Position numbers and translations under genes: made by a program
Notes under the pieces: generated by a model
Databases searched by the model: none
Seen by the model: the letters and a program-made list of their open reading frames with translations, nothing else
What the model was told of the DNA's origin: nothing
Source: Nautilus pompilius
Taxonomy: Eukaryota; Mollusca; Cephalopoda; Nautilida; Nautilidae
DNA length: 64,000 nucleotides
Assembly: GCA_018389105.1 (NCBI GenBank)
Contig: JACATO010000304.1
Span: 3,658,001-3,722,000 of the forward strand
Direction: 5' to 3'
In this document: positions 1 through 12,498 of the stretch, in pieces
How positions within the stretch are numbered: position 1 is the first letter of the stretch
How the letters are laid out: the number at the start of each line of letters is the position of its first letter

Positions 1-1776
1 CTAGCGGCTACGGCACTAAGATCCTTCGCTGGAGTTTTCTTTGTTGTAGAGACTAATGTACGGCACAACAACTAACAGAAGTAAATGCGTATGAATAATA
101 AATCGGTTGTGTTTTTTTCTTCTCATATTTAGCAGAAATCAAAGTGCTAAGTTTTTGCCAACAAGAATGTTTTAAAGGAGCCTACAGGGCTCTCATTTGT
201 ACAGATCAGCATGGTACAGTACCTTCGATATCGTGGAAATAATCCGGTGAAATTATACTGATTTCGCTGAAACCTGAAAGTTCTGAAATACTTATTTATT
301 ACATGTTTCTCTTTGATCTTAGATCTATGCAAAAGTTATTTTCATCGTTAAATAGTATTTACAACCAATAATTAAATGTTATTTCACTGCAAATAAAGCA
401 AAAAAAAAATATTGTTTTTGAAAAAATCTTTTATTTTATGATAATAAATTTCTTATTCTAGATATACTTAATTGTTACACATTATATTTTAAAGAAAATT
501 TTAATAATTCTTTTTAGAGAAAGTCAAGCAGCATAGATTCTTCTATAAAATTTCTAAGGCCAAAAAAGCATATAAAACAAGTTATAAATAACTACTTTTA
601 TTAACTCTTTAATAGAGACTTTTTTGCTTTGACGTTCGTCTGCAATATATTTAAAAAGTGGACAAATTTAATTTACTTGGAAGCCATCATGGTTTATTAT
701 GCAAGACTCCTATGAAGGAGAGGTGTTTCTAAGACCATTTTCTAATTGATTCATGCTGTCACTAAGATAGTAGTTAGCATATTCCATCATTTCTTATTCT
801 GCTACTTAAAAACGCTTTCTTAATCTCTAGTGGTGATGGATTATTTACCAATTCATAATTGAAATTCCCTGTATTACTAAAAATTTGATCCCGTCTACAT
901 GGTTTTAAAAATCTGGCAGGTCTCCGCACGCTTGTACATGGTTTGCGAAAACTAAATAGGAATAAAATTTGTTTTATTCTATATATCTTTGTTAATTAAC
1001 ACCTATCAGCTCGTGAACAGCTGAACTGCATTGATCTTCACATTTGAAATTTTTTGTTAGTGACAAGTCTGTAACACTTATTTTTGAAAATATTTTTCAG
1101 TTAACTATTTACAAGATAATAATTACAATTTATTTGATTTCATAATATTTTACATCTTTTTTCAGCATTAAAGTCCATTCAACATTTTACTGACCATTCT
1201 AATAAATTATTCAGATTATATCTGAAAATTATTTCTATCTTCTTCGGTATTGACCAGAAAATTTTTTAGCTTAATCTGAAAACATTTGAGTTTTCACGAT
1301 GCCATGTTATCATGAATGAGAAGCAAAATCCTGAAACGGATGCTCTAGATTCACACCTGCATTTGGTACTCCCTTAAAAACTACACATGATTTTTAGCTA
1401 AATAATTCAATGCCTACTGTTTGTGTTTAGCAAAAGACTTTAAAACATTGCATACAAATTTATACACGTTAATAAATTATTTGAAGACATTTGCAAATAT
1501 ACCTTTTCTGTTTATGAAATTTGGAAAAACTGGAGTATAGAAAATCGTACTGTTACCGTGTGTATGGTTAATAATAGCGACGTTTTATGTTTTGGTCGTC
1601 ATGATTGTGATTAAAGAAAGATATTTTGTTAGGTGAATTAAAGAATTTAAAACGTGGAAAATAACACAAAAAATTAATTATTGAATGAAGGTGTAATATT
1701 TTGCTTTGTATAGACTAGAAACGGGAATCAAGGTGGGAAAGACGTATCGCAAATTAAATTATTTATCTTTAATGTA
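1..1776. other. AT-rich sequence, no feature recognised
   Basis: Short open frames only, with no recognisable protein motif, splice-bounded exon or repeat structure. The last ~100 bases lead into a degenerate Tc1-like element. Confidence 0.5.
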
Positions 1777-4072
1777 CAGTAACAGTGCTATTCACTGGCC
1801 TTAATTTTTAAAAGACAGTTTAAATGTAAAAATAGCGCTATATTTTGGGAACGATTCATTGTCACAAGTAGGGGAGCGAACAGTTGAAGTACAATTAAAT
1901 ACGTACAAATGTGCTGTTTAATTATTACCATGTCTGCCCATCGTAGTGTCGAGCCACACGTGGCGCTTCTAGTTGTCAATCACCGTACTACGCTCCCTCA
2001 GCAGAGTTGACGTTTTTATAAACATCGGTGTACGAAAAAATTTTAAAAATTGATTACCACACAGCGGGAAAGATCGATACAGTCAGAAAAGCAGCACCAT
2101 CAGATGTCTCCAAATTAACAAACCTGCTCGCAACAAGATGACGATGCACGTACATTCAGAAGGGAAGATGGTGAAAACACGGAGCTAAAATGGTGTCTGA
2201 CAAGGTAGAGAACCTAGTCACCAAAGAGACCGTCGATCAAAAAAAAAAAAGAAATCAGTGGCGAAAACCATAGCAACATATCTCAGTCAGCATCATCCTG
2301 TAAAGCAGCAATGAGCGGGAAATTAGGGATGAGCTGATACACGCCTTCGATTACAAATGCATAGATATGAAACTCCAAGATATGCGCAGAAAAATTATTA
2401 AAATGGCTGCCGCAATACAATTTCACTTGTCAGTTTAGAATTAGACACGATGATAATCAACCTCAGCGAGTTTATATGGCTGCTTAGCAACCGTCTTCCC
2501 TCACTGAAAGACACAAAAAGTTTGACGAATCTTCTAAAATTACAATGGTTGTCCACAACATGCCGGAGAAACACAAGTTTCCATTAACCAGAGTAAATAA
2601 ATTTAGAAACTCCCCTCGAGGTTTTAAACTCTCCCTATGTAGACACCAGGACGGTTTCTCCTTAGGAATAAAATAAACATAAAACAGGGATCTTACCTTT
2701 TACAGCAACTCTGATCAATATCCCCAGAGGCTTGTTTGCTTCTTATGCCTTCGCATTCAAAGTAAAGTTGTTAATGATGGAGACATTGACAGATTTCACA
2801 GTTTCCGTTCTCATCCAAGCTATCTGAATGAACCAGCTCAGTGATGTCTCGGAAAGAACACTGTTTTATCGGGAGAGTTTTCAGTTAGGCTTCTTGCAAG
2901 CAAATAGTAAAGAATGAAAAAAAGGGTAAAATGGAAATAACAGCCTGATAATCTCATTTCTGTGAAACGTTAATGTTCCATAGTACAGCCATTTGTTGAT
3001 GTAGTACACTGTTTGTTTGTCATAGGGGCAGTGCCATAGTTACAGGACTTTAAAGCTATCAGCAGAAATATTACTGTAGTGAATATATATCGTTTCTGGA
3101 AAAGAAATATCCGATGACAAGAATTTACGAGTCAGAGTTTTAGCATGTGAAGGCTGTCCATGTGGAATATTGCAGCCAGACTTCATGTTTCGGGAGGAGT
3201 TGTATGTAAGACTGAGGAGGATGCGCGAAGCGAAACTGGTGCTGTTGGCAGTAGATACGGTGGGGGGAAGAAAGCCGAAGCTTTCCAAAAGTGATGTTCA
3301 GTGCCTCAGGATATGTTCTCTAGGACAGTCTAAATGACAGACGACGAACTAGTTGAGATCATGCGAGACCTAACTGCAAATATGGGTGGTATCGATTCTT
3401 CAAGAATAGTAATATACACGTTAACGCAAAATGGTCTCTATGGATGTGTAGCTGCCTGAAAATGTTTGCTAACGAGAGAAAAACAAAAAAAAAAAAACAA
3501 AGCTGAAATGGGCAGCAGAGGTGAAAGAGTGGGATGACCAAACCTGGAAGAAGGTGCTCTTTACAGATGAGTCCAAATTTGAGCCGTCTGGCGATTATCA
3601 GTGCCAGTTTGTTCGAAGACGGAGTGGAGAGCGGTATAACGTCAGTGTGCAACAGTTACAGTGAAGCATTGTGGTAAAACAGTGCAGGTGTGAGACTGCA
3701 TTTCAACTAAAGAGATTTGCATAAAATTTAAAATATACAGAATTCTGACGAGTACAGGCAGCTTTTCATTAATTATACCATTCTCTCAGGAAGACCCTCA
3801 GATTTATCTTTCAACGTGACAATGACCCGAACATACAGCCACTGTGATGAAAATCCATCTGGAACGTCAAGAGGCTGACGGAACACTTCCAAAGATGCCT
3901 TGGTCTGCAGAAATTCCTATTATTAACACCAATGAGACCATATGGGGTTATATAACTACTGAAAAAGTCAAACGGCAACCAACCATCATTGATAACCTCT
4001 ATGAAAGCATGAAAACAAAGTAGCATGCTTTATATAAAGCAAATGGCTCACCTACTAAACACTAATGCACTG
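1777..4072 (+). mobile_element. Candidate degenerate Tc1-like element
   Basis: The left edge reads TA then CAGTAACAGTG at 1775-1787. The right edge reads GCACTG then TA at 4067-4074, so both ends carry CAGT next to a TA target dinucleotide, as Tc1 elements do. A Tc1 transposase pseudogene lies inside in the matching orientation. The terminal match is only a few bases and the 2.3 kb span is longer than a usual Tc1 element (1.2-1.8 kb), so the boundaries are tentative and a nested insertion may be present. Confidence 0.35.
3395..4025 (+). pseudogene. Tc1-like transposase remnant
   Basis: Translated across several stops and frameshifts, this stretch follows a Tc1 transposase. SSRIVIYTLTQNGLYG is the end of the DNA-binding half. 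It is followed after a poly-A expansion by LKWAAEVKEWDDQTWKKV and LFTDESKFE, which carries the first catalytic Asp (near 3565). Further on, a sequence resembling FQRDNDPN (near 3818) matches the second Asp region, and then comes a PYGVI remnant of the third. It is certainly non-functional. The relation to the Tc1 family is secure for the middle section and weaker at both ends. Confidence 0.6.
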
Positions 4073-4208
4073 TACAAAGTATTCATCTCGTTTTTATTTA
4101 TTTTCCATAATAAAGTATTGTGTATGTATTATATAAATCTCTCGGCTGCAATTACTTATCTTTAGTGCATGTCTTGTGTATGTTTCTGTAATTATTTCCA
4201 ACCTGTAG

Positions 4209-4230
4209 GTGTGTGTGTGTGTGTGTGTGT
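4209..4230. repeat. (GT)11 microsatellite
   Basis: Eleven uninterrupted GT units, seen directly. Confidence 0.95.
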
Positions 4231-5224
4231 CCACTAGCGGTTGTAAATGAAGTCATCAATAAAAAGGAAGATATTTTGATGGAAGAATTCTTTCGCGATC
4301 ACAGCTTTAACATAAACTTATTGTAACACATTTTGTCACGTGTATATTTTGTAACAATGTACGCTAACTTAAATGTGACCTGTAACTATATGTTTCTCGG
4401 TAAATGCTTTTCTTTACCCTTTGCGATTTTTTGGTGAGAAATGTTGTAGAACAGCTAAAGAAGGTTCTGCACTGCATAGACTACTTCGCCAAGCTAAGAT
4501 GCTATATACAGTCCTGGTTCAATTACTGAAACAGTTATTTATATTTTTTAAGTAATAAATAAATAAAATTGCTTTTTAATAAAATGAAACGACATGCAAC
4601 TGAAAAAAAAAGAAAAGATTCCTGGAGTATAGATCAGCACAACGAAACATTGTAAAATTAATAAAGTCACGTACATATCGTGTAGTCACGTTGATTTTCA
4701 GTGTTTTCTGGAGTTCTATGTAAATACTTAAAACATTAAGGACCTACTTAAAGTAAAGTACATCAGGGCAAGATATACTTGATATTTTATTACTGCTGCT
4801 AGGCACGACATTAACAAATCACGTGCCAGACGCTATTTCTCCGTTTGTTAGCAGTCAAAATATGTGATCAGCTGCAATATTACGTTATTACCGGAAATAA
4901 TGGTGAGTTAAGGTGTACAGAGGTCCTGTAGTCCTTCATTCCTTGCCCTGCAAGCAGACATTCAAAAGCCTTTCACAGTTTTCCCTGTGACGTTTATGGC
5001 GAGAAACTAAAGCAATAACGTCAGTCAACCTGTTTTAGGAGTATTCTACACTGTCTATGACTTTCCTGAGTACAAGACCACACACCGCCGCAGCATTTAT
5101 CACCGTTTATCTGCAGTCATGGACATGGTGACCAAAATAAAAGCAGCGCGACGTTCCGATACACCTCATGGTTTTGTGCTGCCAGCAGATAGGGTAAACA
5201 ACATGAGGATTTTTCCCAGAAGCT
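4231..5224. other. No feature recognised
   Basis: AT-rich sequence. A stretch at 4900-5220 is somewhat richer in GC and may be transposon-derived, but I could not assign it. Confidence 0.4.
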
Positions 5225-5460
5225 GAGAGGTCTGAACAGAAGTTCTCTCTCTCTTACTCTTATTACGTCTAATATAATCCCAAAAATGCTCTACAAAATT
5301 TTAATCAAAGTTCAAAGAAGGCCAGACAAAAAATTTAATCGCATTGCCTTGTAAATGTTACACTACTACATAATGAGTCTGGAGTTGTCGTCCATGAATA
5401 CTTTTCTAATATCAAGAGGATGATCGTTAAAATAAGGGACCAATAAGGCTCTTTTAGTTT
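5225..5460 (-). pseudogene. Tc1-like transposase C-terminal fragment
   Basis: Read on the minus strand, this gives a series of Tc1 landmarks split by stops. SLIGPLF is followed by sequence close to the VFMDDNS second-aspartate region. AIKFFVWPSLNFD and VEHFWDYIRRNKSRE follow, corresponding to the WPxxSPDLNPIEHVWD block with the third catalytic acid. It runs opposite to the Tc1 element that follows immediately, and it occupies the place where that element's left inverted repeat should be. Confidence 0.55.
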
Positions 5461-5501
5461 AGTTTACTTACGTACACACAACCACAACCACAACCACAAT
5501 C

Positions 5502-6549
5502 ATGGGGAAGACTGCTGACTTGACAGTTGTCCAGAAGACACTCATTGACACTCTCCACAAGGAGGGTAAGCCACAGAAGGTCATTGCTGAAAGGGTTGGC
5601 TGTTCGCAGAGTGCTGTATCAAAGCATAATCATGGAAAGTTGACTGGAAGGGAAAAGTGTGGTAGGAAAAGGTGCACAAGCAAGAGGGATGACCGTAGCC
5701 TTGAGAAGATTGTCAAACAAAGCCTATTCAAGAACTTGGGGGAGCTTCACAAGGAGTGGACTGAGGCTGCACAGACGTGTCCAGGAAGTGGGCTACAAGT
5801 GTCGCATTCCTAGTGTCAAGCCACTCCTGAACCAGAGACAACGTCAGAAGCGTCTTACTTGGGCTAAGGAGAAAAAGAACTGGACCGTTGCTCAGTGATC
5901 CAAAATCTTCTTTTCAGATGAAAGTAAATTTTGCATTTCATTTGGAAATCAAGGTCCCACAGTCTGGGAGAAGAGTGGAGAGGCACAGAATCCAAGTTGC
6001 TTGAAGTCCAGTGTGAAGTTTCCACAGTCAGTAATGATTTGGCGTCCCATGTCATCTGCTGGTGTTGGTCCTGTGTGTTTTATCAAGTCCAAAGTCAACG
6101 CCGCCGTCTACCAGAAGATTTTAGAGCACTTCATGCTTCCGTCTGCTGACAAGCTTTATGGAGATGTTGATTTCCTTTTCCAGCAGGACTTGGCACCTGC
6201 CCACAGTGCCAAAACTACTAGTAACTGGTTTGCTGACCATGGTATTACTGTGCTTGATTGGCCAGTCAACTCGCCTGACCTGAACCCCACAGAGAATCTA
6301 TGGGGTATTGTCAAGAAGAAGATGAGAGACCCCAGACTCAACAATACAGACGAGCTGAAGGCCGCTATCAAAGCAACCTGGGCTTCCATGACACCTCAGC
6401 AGTGCCACAGGCTGATCGCCTCCATGCCACACCACATTGATGCAGTGATTCGTGCCAAAGGAGCCCCCGACCAAGTATTGAGTGCAGAAATGAACATACT
6501 TTTCAGAAGTTCGACATTTATACATTATAAATCCTTTTTTTATTATTGA
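5502..6549 (+). pseudogene. Tc1-like transposase, two main lesions
   Basis: The frame opens with MGKTADLTVVQKTLIDTLHK, a helix-turn-helix paired-like DNA-binding domain with the motif GCSQSAVSKH. It ends in the DDE nuclease domain: FFSDESKFC (first Asp), QQDLAPAHS (second Asp) and NPTENLWG (Glu). The spacing between the last two acids is 34 residues, the Tc1 DD34E signature. Compared with the copy at 54863, about 26 bases are missing near 5769, shifting the frame. A TGA at 5896-5898 replaces a Trp codon. After that point the frame stays open to the end. All three catalytic acids survive, so this is a fairly young but dead copy. Confidence 0.85.
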
Positions 6550-6555
6550 TCTTAT

Positions 6556-6756
6556 GAAATATTCTAATATTTTGAGATAGTGGATTTTTGATTTTCATGA
6601 GCTGTAAACCATAATCAAAATTAAAACAAAAAAAGGCTTCAAATATTTCACTTTAAGTGTAATGAATCTAGAATATATGAAAGTTTCACCGTTTGAATTA
6701 AATTACGGAAATAAATGAAGTCTTCCACGATATTCTAATTTTTTGAGATGTACTTG
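6556..6756 (+). repeat. Right IR/DR terminal repeat of the Tc1 element
   Basis: About 200 bases bounded by the inner and outer direct-repeat motifs. It is an inverted partner of the left end at 54863-55064: both contain CTAGAATATATGAAAG-like and GTGTAATGAATCTAG-like segments in opposite orientation. Transposase would bind the two motif copies. Confidence 0.75.
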
Positions 6757-9700
6757 TATTTTTAAGATTATAATGTTTGATTCTTTAGATGTAGACATAG
6801 TATTATTATTATCTTTTTATACTTTGTCCATCCGTAAAGGACCTGGGTAACCCAACATTTCACAGGTTACGCAGTATAAATCTGTAATTTTACACTTCTG
6901 ACCGTAGAAATATCGATTTATCTTATATTTTACCAATGGTATGGTTATTAGCACCCAGATTATCTCCCTTATCCTTGTACGTTTTTAGAGAAAATGCTCG
7001 GTTTCACAGACTATATTACTGTTAACTTGTTTGAAGTCTACTTTTATTTTTGTTTTACAATTTAGTTTTACCATTTTAATAGAAACATAAAGGAAATCAT
7101 GTGCTTTATAATACGAGGATCGAGGCTACATAAAATTTTAAAAAACTTATTAATTATAAATAACTCTGTTTACGGTAAAACTATGAAAAATTGGAGAAAA
7201 CGAACAGCTGTGAAAGCCTGTACCACTACCGAAAAAGTGTTTAGGCATTCCACGCATTAGTATAATACTAGAGATATTAGTGATGAAAACTTAGTGCTCT
7301 TATATGTGAATATAAAGATTAATTTTAACAAACCAGTTTACTTAGAAATGTGCATTCTTGATTACTGTAAATATCCACCTCTGTTGATCCCAGACGCTGA
7401 TCTATACGCTGTCGAATTAAATCAGGAGGTATTTTATTATATGAAGACATGAAAAAGAAATATAAATCTTTATATTTCTGCTTACTAAGTCAACCATCCA
7501 TAAAATTAACGAGACATTTACTCATAAAATGATCCTAATATTTATTTGTTCTCTATTTTAGATATCTAAGAAACAGTTATTATTCTTTACAAATTGTAAT
7601 ACAAAACAGCTACTTGTTATTTTAACTGACATATACATAAACATGATCAATAGTAAACATTTCGCATAATCTCCCTTTTATTACATTATGTCAAAATTTT
7701 GTCACAGAAACCCAATTTTTAGAGATTACAGGGGATGGAGAGTTAGGTAGTATTACTATTTGATCTCCGAACCATAAACGTCAATTACAGACCGTCAGCG
7801 CTTAGGCATGGGGTCCACAAGACGAATAATACACTTGTCCAGCCAAATATCGCATGAATAATTTGAAATAAATTATCCAGATTTCTACATTTTCTGATCG
7901 TAAAAGCTTTATCTGTATTGTTGGAGTGTAGCATTTCTCTTGATGGTACAATTCATTTCAGAGCAGAAGAAAGCAGATAAATAGTGAGTCATACTTTAAA
8001 ATACCTTTTATATGCCAATAAAATTACCTATTTGGAGCCATGTTTAGATCGTTTTATGCATTTTCAACAAGAATTGATGATTTCTGTGCATACACTTGCC
8101 ATTTTTTAAAAGTAATTCAATGTTAACAAGAATGATAATAACAATGACTCTTGCTTAAGTCTGTATAAACAAGCATCTCTTGGTTTCTCATCAGTAGTTC
8201 TGTATTCACATTTCAGAGGATAATAATGATGGCGGTTATTGTAAAGTATCCTAGAAAATGATTGTCTGTCGTCAGCTAACTCCACTTCAAAAATAATTTT
8301 CAGATCTTGAAATAATTAAGAAACTCATTCATTGCAACATCAGAACGGTTGCATATTCAAGCTGAAATCCAGAATTTTTGACAACATGAGTCTGTTTGCA
8401 AAAGTCGTGTCGGTCTGAAAACAGAAAAGTTGTAGCTTCTCTTGCTCTCCTGGACTGTCCAATTAGTGCGGCCTTTCTCCCACCGTGCTACCTCACTAAT
8501 TCTTATTTTTTGTCGCAGGTCAGTTTATTCATTGAAAGTTTATTACAGGTTGTCAAGAAGATGTAAACCTTACATCTGATCAAAACAAACCTAATAACTG
8601 TTGGTTAGTATTTAGTACAATTTTCTTGCAAATTTTAGCAGTAGTTAGAGAATAAATACATAAGAAATTCAAAACGTTAAATCAGTTACCTAACAAAAAG
8701 ATTTGCATTCGGTAAACTGGAAAAAAAAAATAGAAATAAATTTATTTATTGCATGGGTATATATCATGATAGCATCTACTGACATCAGACCATTTCTGGA
8801 TGAGTTCATTCTTAGTGCATATCATACTCAGCTAGCTCACCCCTGGTAATCCACCTTACATGGCCACTGTTGCTGTGCCTATGTTAGTTACAACTAACTG
8901 TTGCCAGATGCTTTTTTAATAACTGTTTTGGACAGACAAAATTAAAATTCGATCACCAGTGACTAGATGTTTTCAACATGGATTGTGTATCAACAACCTA
9001 ATCATTTAGATTCCATTAAAACAGAAAACCAAAATTTATGATCACCAGAAAGATAAAAAAAAAACACCCTAAATATTTATAGTAATAATAGTGTTCGTCT
9101 TCAATCAAACATAAAAGAAAGCCAATTGTAGAATGTGACCATAACAACTTTTCCTGATACTCAAAAGGAAGGAAAGACATGGAAGTTTAAAAGCAATTGT
9201 TTAAAAGCAAAATTATAAATACTGATAAACTTTGATAATTAAACTTTTTAGTTTTCTTGACAAGAGAGATTTGGTGTCGTCCCTATCTTTTAAAAAGTAT
9301 CGAAAGTTTAATTAAACTCCTTGAAATGTTTATCCTTAAGAAATAAATTAAGGGATTTCCATGTTCCTTTAATTAAAGTTGTCACACACAAAAAAAAAAC
9401 CTATAGTAAATTGTTTGTTTGATGTATTATAGCTTGGCTATTCAGATGTTTAAAGGAAACAAGTTTTAATGGAATTATTGAAATCTATTCTAACATTCAA
9501 GGCCACTGCTATTAATAATGTCACTGCCTACAGTTTATAGATTAGCCAAAATTTCCTAAATACTTAAGTTAGTCTATCATAGTAAAGTTTTCCAAGGAGA
9601 ATGTTTACCATTGTTGAATATAAAGGTGGCTTTAGCAAGATATGTATTTCCTTACAAACAGTGGGTCATATAAATGAACACACACCTATTTAATACCATC

Positions 9701-10852
9701 CATAATGTTATATAAACCAATGAACAAGTGAAAAGACCAAGATTTTAGACACGAACCACTTAATACATTTTTATTTTAAAAGGAATAATTCTTCACATTT
9801 ATAGATTTTGTATTCTGAGATTCTCATTTTGTTTACTAATATAAATAAAAAAAAAAAACAAAAACTTTCAAATGCAGTGATATACAGACTGGGAGTTATG
9901 AAACTTTGTCAACATGATAAATGTTAATGATCTCCCTTGTCATAGTTTCCTTTCACCAAGATATAAACAAGGGAGAGTATCCTGTTTGGGTTTTTCTTTA
10001 AATATATTTGAGTTCACATATTATTGTTACATAACTGACTAGTATTATTTAAGACACTTCACCAAACCGTTTTTTTTTTGTTTTTTTTTTTAAGCATCTT
10101 CTAACTTCTTGATCCCTGGGAATATATTTTGGTCTCTGATACCCTCTGACAAACTATGAGATTACTAGTGTCAAATTGATCTTATTTACAGACCAGCATG
10201 TAAAGAAATTAAACAATTAACAAAAAAAAAAAAAATCATGTATTTTCTGTTGTTTGAACTTGTGACTAAGGTGCTTGCTACACTGGACAGTTAGGTTTAC
10301 TGAGATAAACAAACCAGAAAACCCTCCTTTGTAAGAAAAATTCCTGAATGCAATCAGATGTTTTATCCAGTGCAAACCATAATGAGTCCAAATATTTATA
10401 TAGACTTTGCATGTGAAAAATTCATAATTACTAATGTAATAATGCAGAAATGTAGAGGTCCATTTCCAAATCAGTGAAATGTTTCATCTTTGCATTGATG
10501 CTCCACTTTTGTCTGGCACTGTAGATGTTGTAGGCATAAATCAGCAGTGTAGATTATGAGAAAAAAGTATCAGTTTGGTAGTTTTGCTTCTAACAACTGA
10601 GTAAATAATCAAGATCTTAATAAACAATATGAGAGCAAAACAGAATAAGCTGAACACTTCTCCTTTTGATGCTCTACTGTGATTATTCACTATTTAACTT
10701 ATGTTCATTTATTCATCCACAAAATCTATAATAAATCTGAAAAGATTAAGAAACTAGTTTTCAGCAAAGCTCAACATCCAATTTTTTCAAAGTTTTAAAG
10801 ATTTAGACTATACTGAAGTAAAAAAAAGTTAGATTTAACTAGTTTTGGTTTT
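6757..10852. other. 4 kb AT-rich sequence, nothing recognised
   Basis: Only short chance frames and poly-A/T runs. No splice-bounded coding exon, transposase motif or terminal repeat was found on either strand. Confidence 0.45.
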
Positions 10853-11000
10853 GTGGGTAGTGTAGTAGTTAGATAACTGGATTGCAAGATTGTTGGTCAG
10901 AATTTGATCCTGGTTGAAGCTGACTTGGTTTGGTGTACCACTAGCATAGTTTCTTCTCCCTGTTCTTCACCAACTGATTGCATGGGTTCCCTACCATTTC
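10853..11000 (+). repeat. tRNA-derived SINE head
   Basis: A tRNA-like block begins with GTGGGTAGTGTAGTAGTTAG (A-box-like). It continues with an anticodon-arm-like ACTGGATTGCAAGAT and ends with the B-box-like AATTTGATCCTGG at 10901-10913. The two boxes are spaced as in a tRNA, and the sequence runs on into a non-tRNA tail. The 3' limit is not clear, and homologous copies elsewhere would be needed to set it. Confidence 0.5.
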
Positions 11001-12031
11001 TGAAAATAAAGGGTTCTAGTAGGAACTTTTGCTCATAACCTATCACACTGAAAAATGATCATACAACTAACCTACTCAGACAATCTCTCATCTCATAAGA
11101 TGGGAATCTACAACCCTTATAAACAGTGAAGCATAAGGAGTCTGAGTTTAGCTGCTTAAAGATATCTGATAAAATTTTTTTAAGTTTTGAACACAAGAGC
11201 AACAGCATAAAGATAGTGGACACATTATAAATTTGTAAAAAAATTCACGATGGTTAGATATTAGAAATGTTTTTTTCAGTAATTGAACAGTAAGTAAATA
11301 GAATAAACTGTCAGCAATGATTGTCAGTACTTTTAGGGTAAATCTAGTTTTTAATTTTATATAGGAGACGTATGACTACTTTCTTCCTTCTTGTAAAACC
11401 TAAACTACTACTAATTTGTGAGAGATGTGCTTACCTGGTTCAAGACTAACAGGATTTCTAGAGAAGTTTTCCTATTTTTAATAACTTCACATGAAAGCAG
11501 TGATTCTGCTTAAATGTCAGAATTACTAAAGATTAAATAGCTTCATGATAAAATAGGGCCAAACACTAACCCTTCCACAGTTTTTAGCTTCTATTTTAGC
11601 AACTTTAAACTTTGTTAATTTGGATTACCAGTCAAAGATGGCTTTATGCAGCTTAAACACTTAGGAAAAACCAGTTTTTTTTAAAAATTTATTGAAACAA
11701 ACAGACCTCTCTCATATATGGCATGACATTCTTTGCTGTTTGAATTTAATATTTGCATTTTTAATTTGTTTTATTAACTATATACAAATCATTATTGTTA
11801 ATTTTTTTAAATGCATTGTTTTATCATGTTGGTTTTCATTCTTGCATTCTTTAAATGAAAAGGGCTTACAAACAGGAATTCTATAGAAAATGGCATGTAT
11901 TTCTCCTGACAACTTATGACTAATTGAATCTTCAATGTCACAAATATCATACAAGCCCGATAGTAAAACAATTAATTATTCTAGCCAATCAAAGTATCTG
12001 AAAAGCAAAGCAACCAACATCACATTAAAAT

Positions 12032-12037
12032 TTTATT
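12032..12037 (-). terminator. Candidate Arp3 polyadenylation signal
   Basis: AATAAA on the minus strand, about 370 bases past the Arp3 stop codon. A nearer AATAAA occurs at 12081-12086. Such hexamers are frequent in AT-rich DNA, so which one is used cannot be told from the sequence. Confidence 0.3.
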
Positions 12038-12399
12038 TATAATCATCATTATGCACATGGAAGAAACTAAATTAAAACAGTTTATTTTTTTTTACAAAAA
12101 GTAAAAACAAGCTGGAAATAAGCAATAATTATTTATTAGATCTGAAATGATATTAAGCCATTTTGAATATAACTGACTTATCAATCAAACATAAATGACT
12201 GATGATTCTTTTTTCCTATGCAAAGTTTCTGCTGACCAGAAGTCATTAACTTTCGTACCTTTCATACTTCACGTGTAATATGCAATCAGTGATTAATATG
12301 GGACAAGAAGTCTGAAAAAATATTTTGTACAATGCTTAAATTCACCAATTCAACTCTTCTTTTGTACAGATAGAAAATGTACAGCTATTGCCAATGAAA

Positions 12400-12498
12400 T
12401 CAAAAGGTCATAGTTCCAAAGACTGGATTGTGGCGACATATACTGGGTCCATGTTCATCATAGTCAGCTTTTGTATGACAAACCTTGTAGAATTCAGG
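12400..12498 (-). CDS. ACTR3: Arp3 coding exon 11 with stop
   Basis: 99 bases encode [15 protein letters not shown], then [13 protein letters not shown], then TMTF and TGA at 12402-12400. The acceptor follows a CT-rich tract (CTCTCTCTTTTAAG). Typical Arp3 proteins end FGVMS; here the tail is FGTMTF. The exon is in phase with exon 10 although 9 kb away. Confidence 0.95.
   Translation of the reverse strand, partial: PEFYKVCHTKADYDEHGPSICRHNPVFGTMTF

Larger units (their letters stand above)
5470..6756 (+). mobile_element. Tc1-like IR/DR transposon, left end missing
   Basis: The right end is intact. An outer terminal motif (TTTTTTGAGATGTACTTG, ending at 6756 and followed by TA) and an inner copy (ATTCTAATATTTTGAGATAG, 6561-6580) form the nested repeat arrangement of IR/DR-type Tc1 elements. 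The second family member at 54863 shows what the left repeat should look like, and it is absent here. Similarity starts only around a short CCACAA-repeat leader at about 5480, next to a different Tc1 fragment. Confidence 0.8.
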
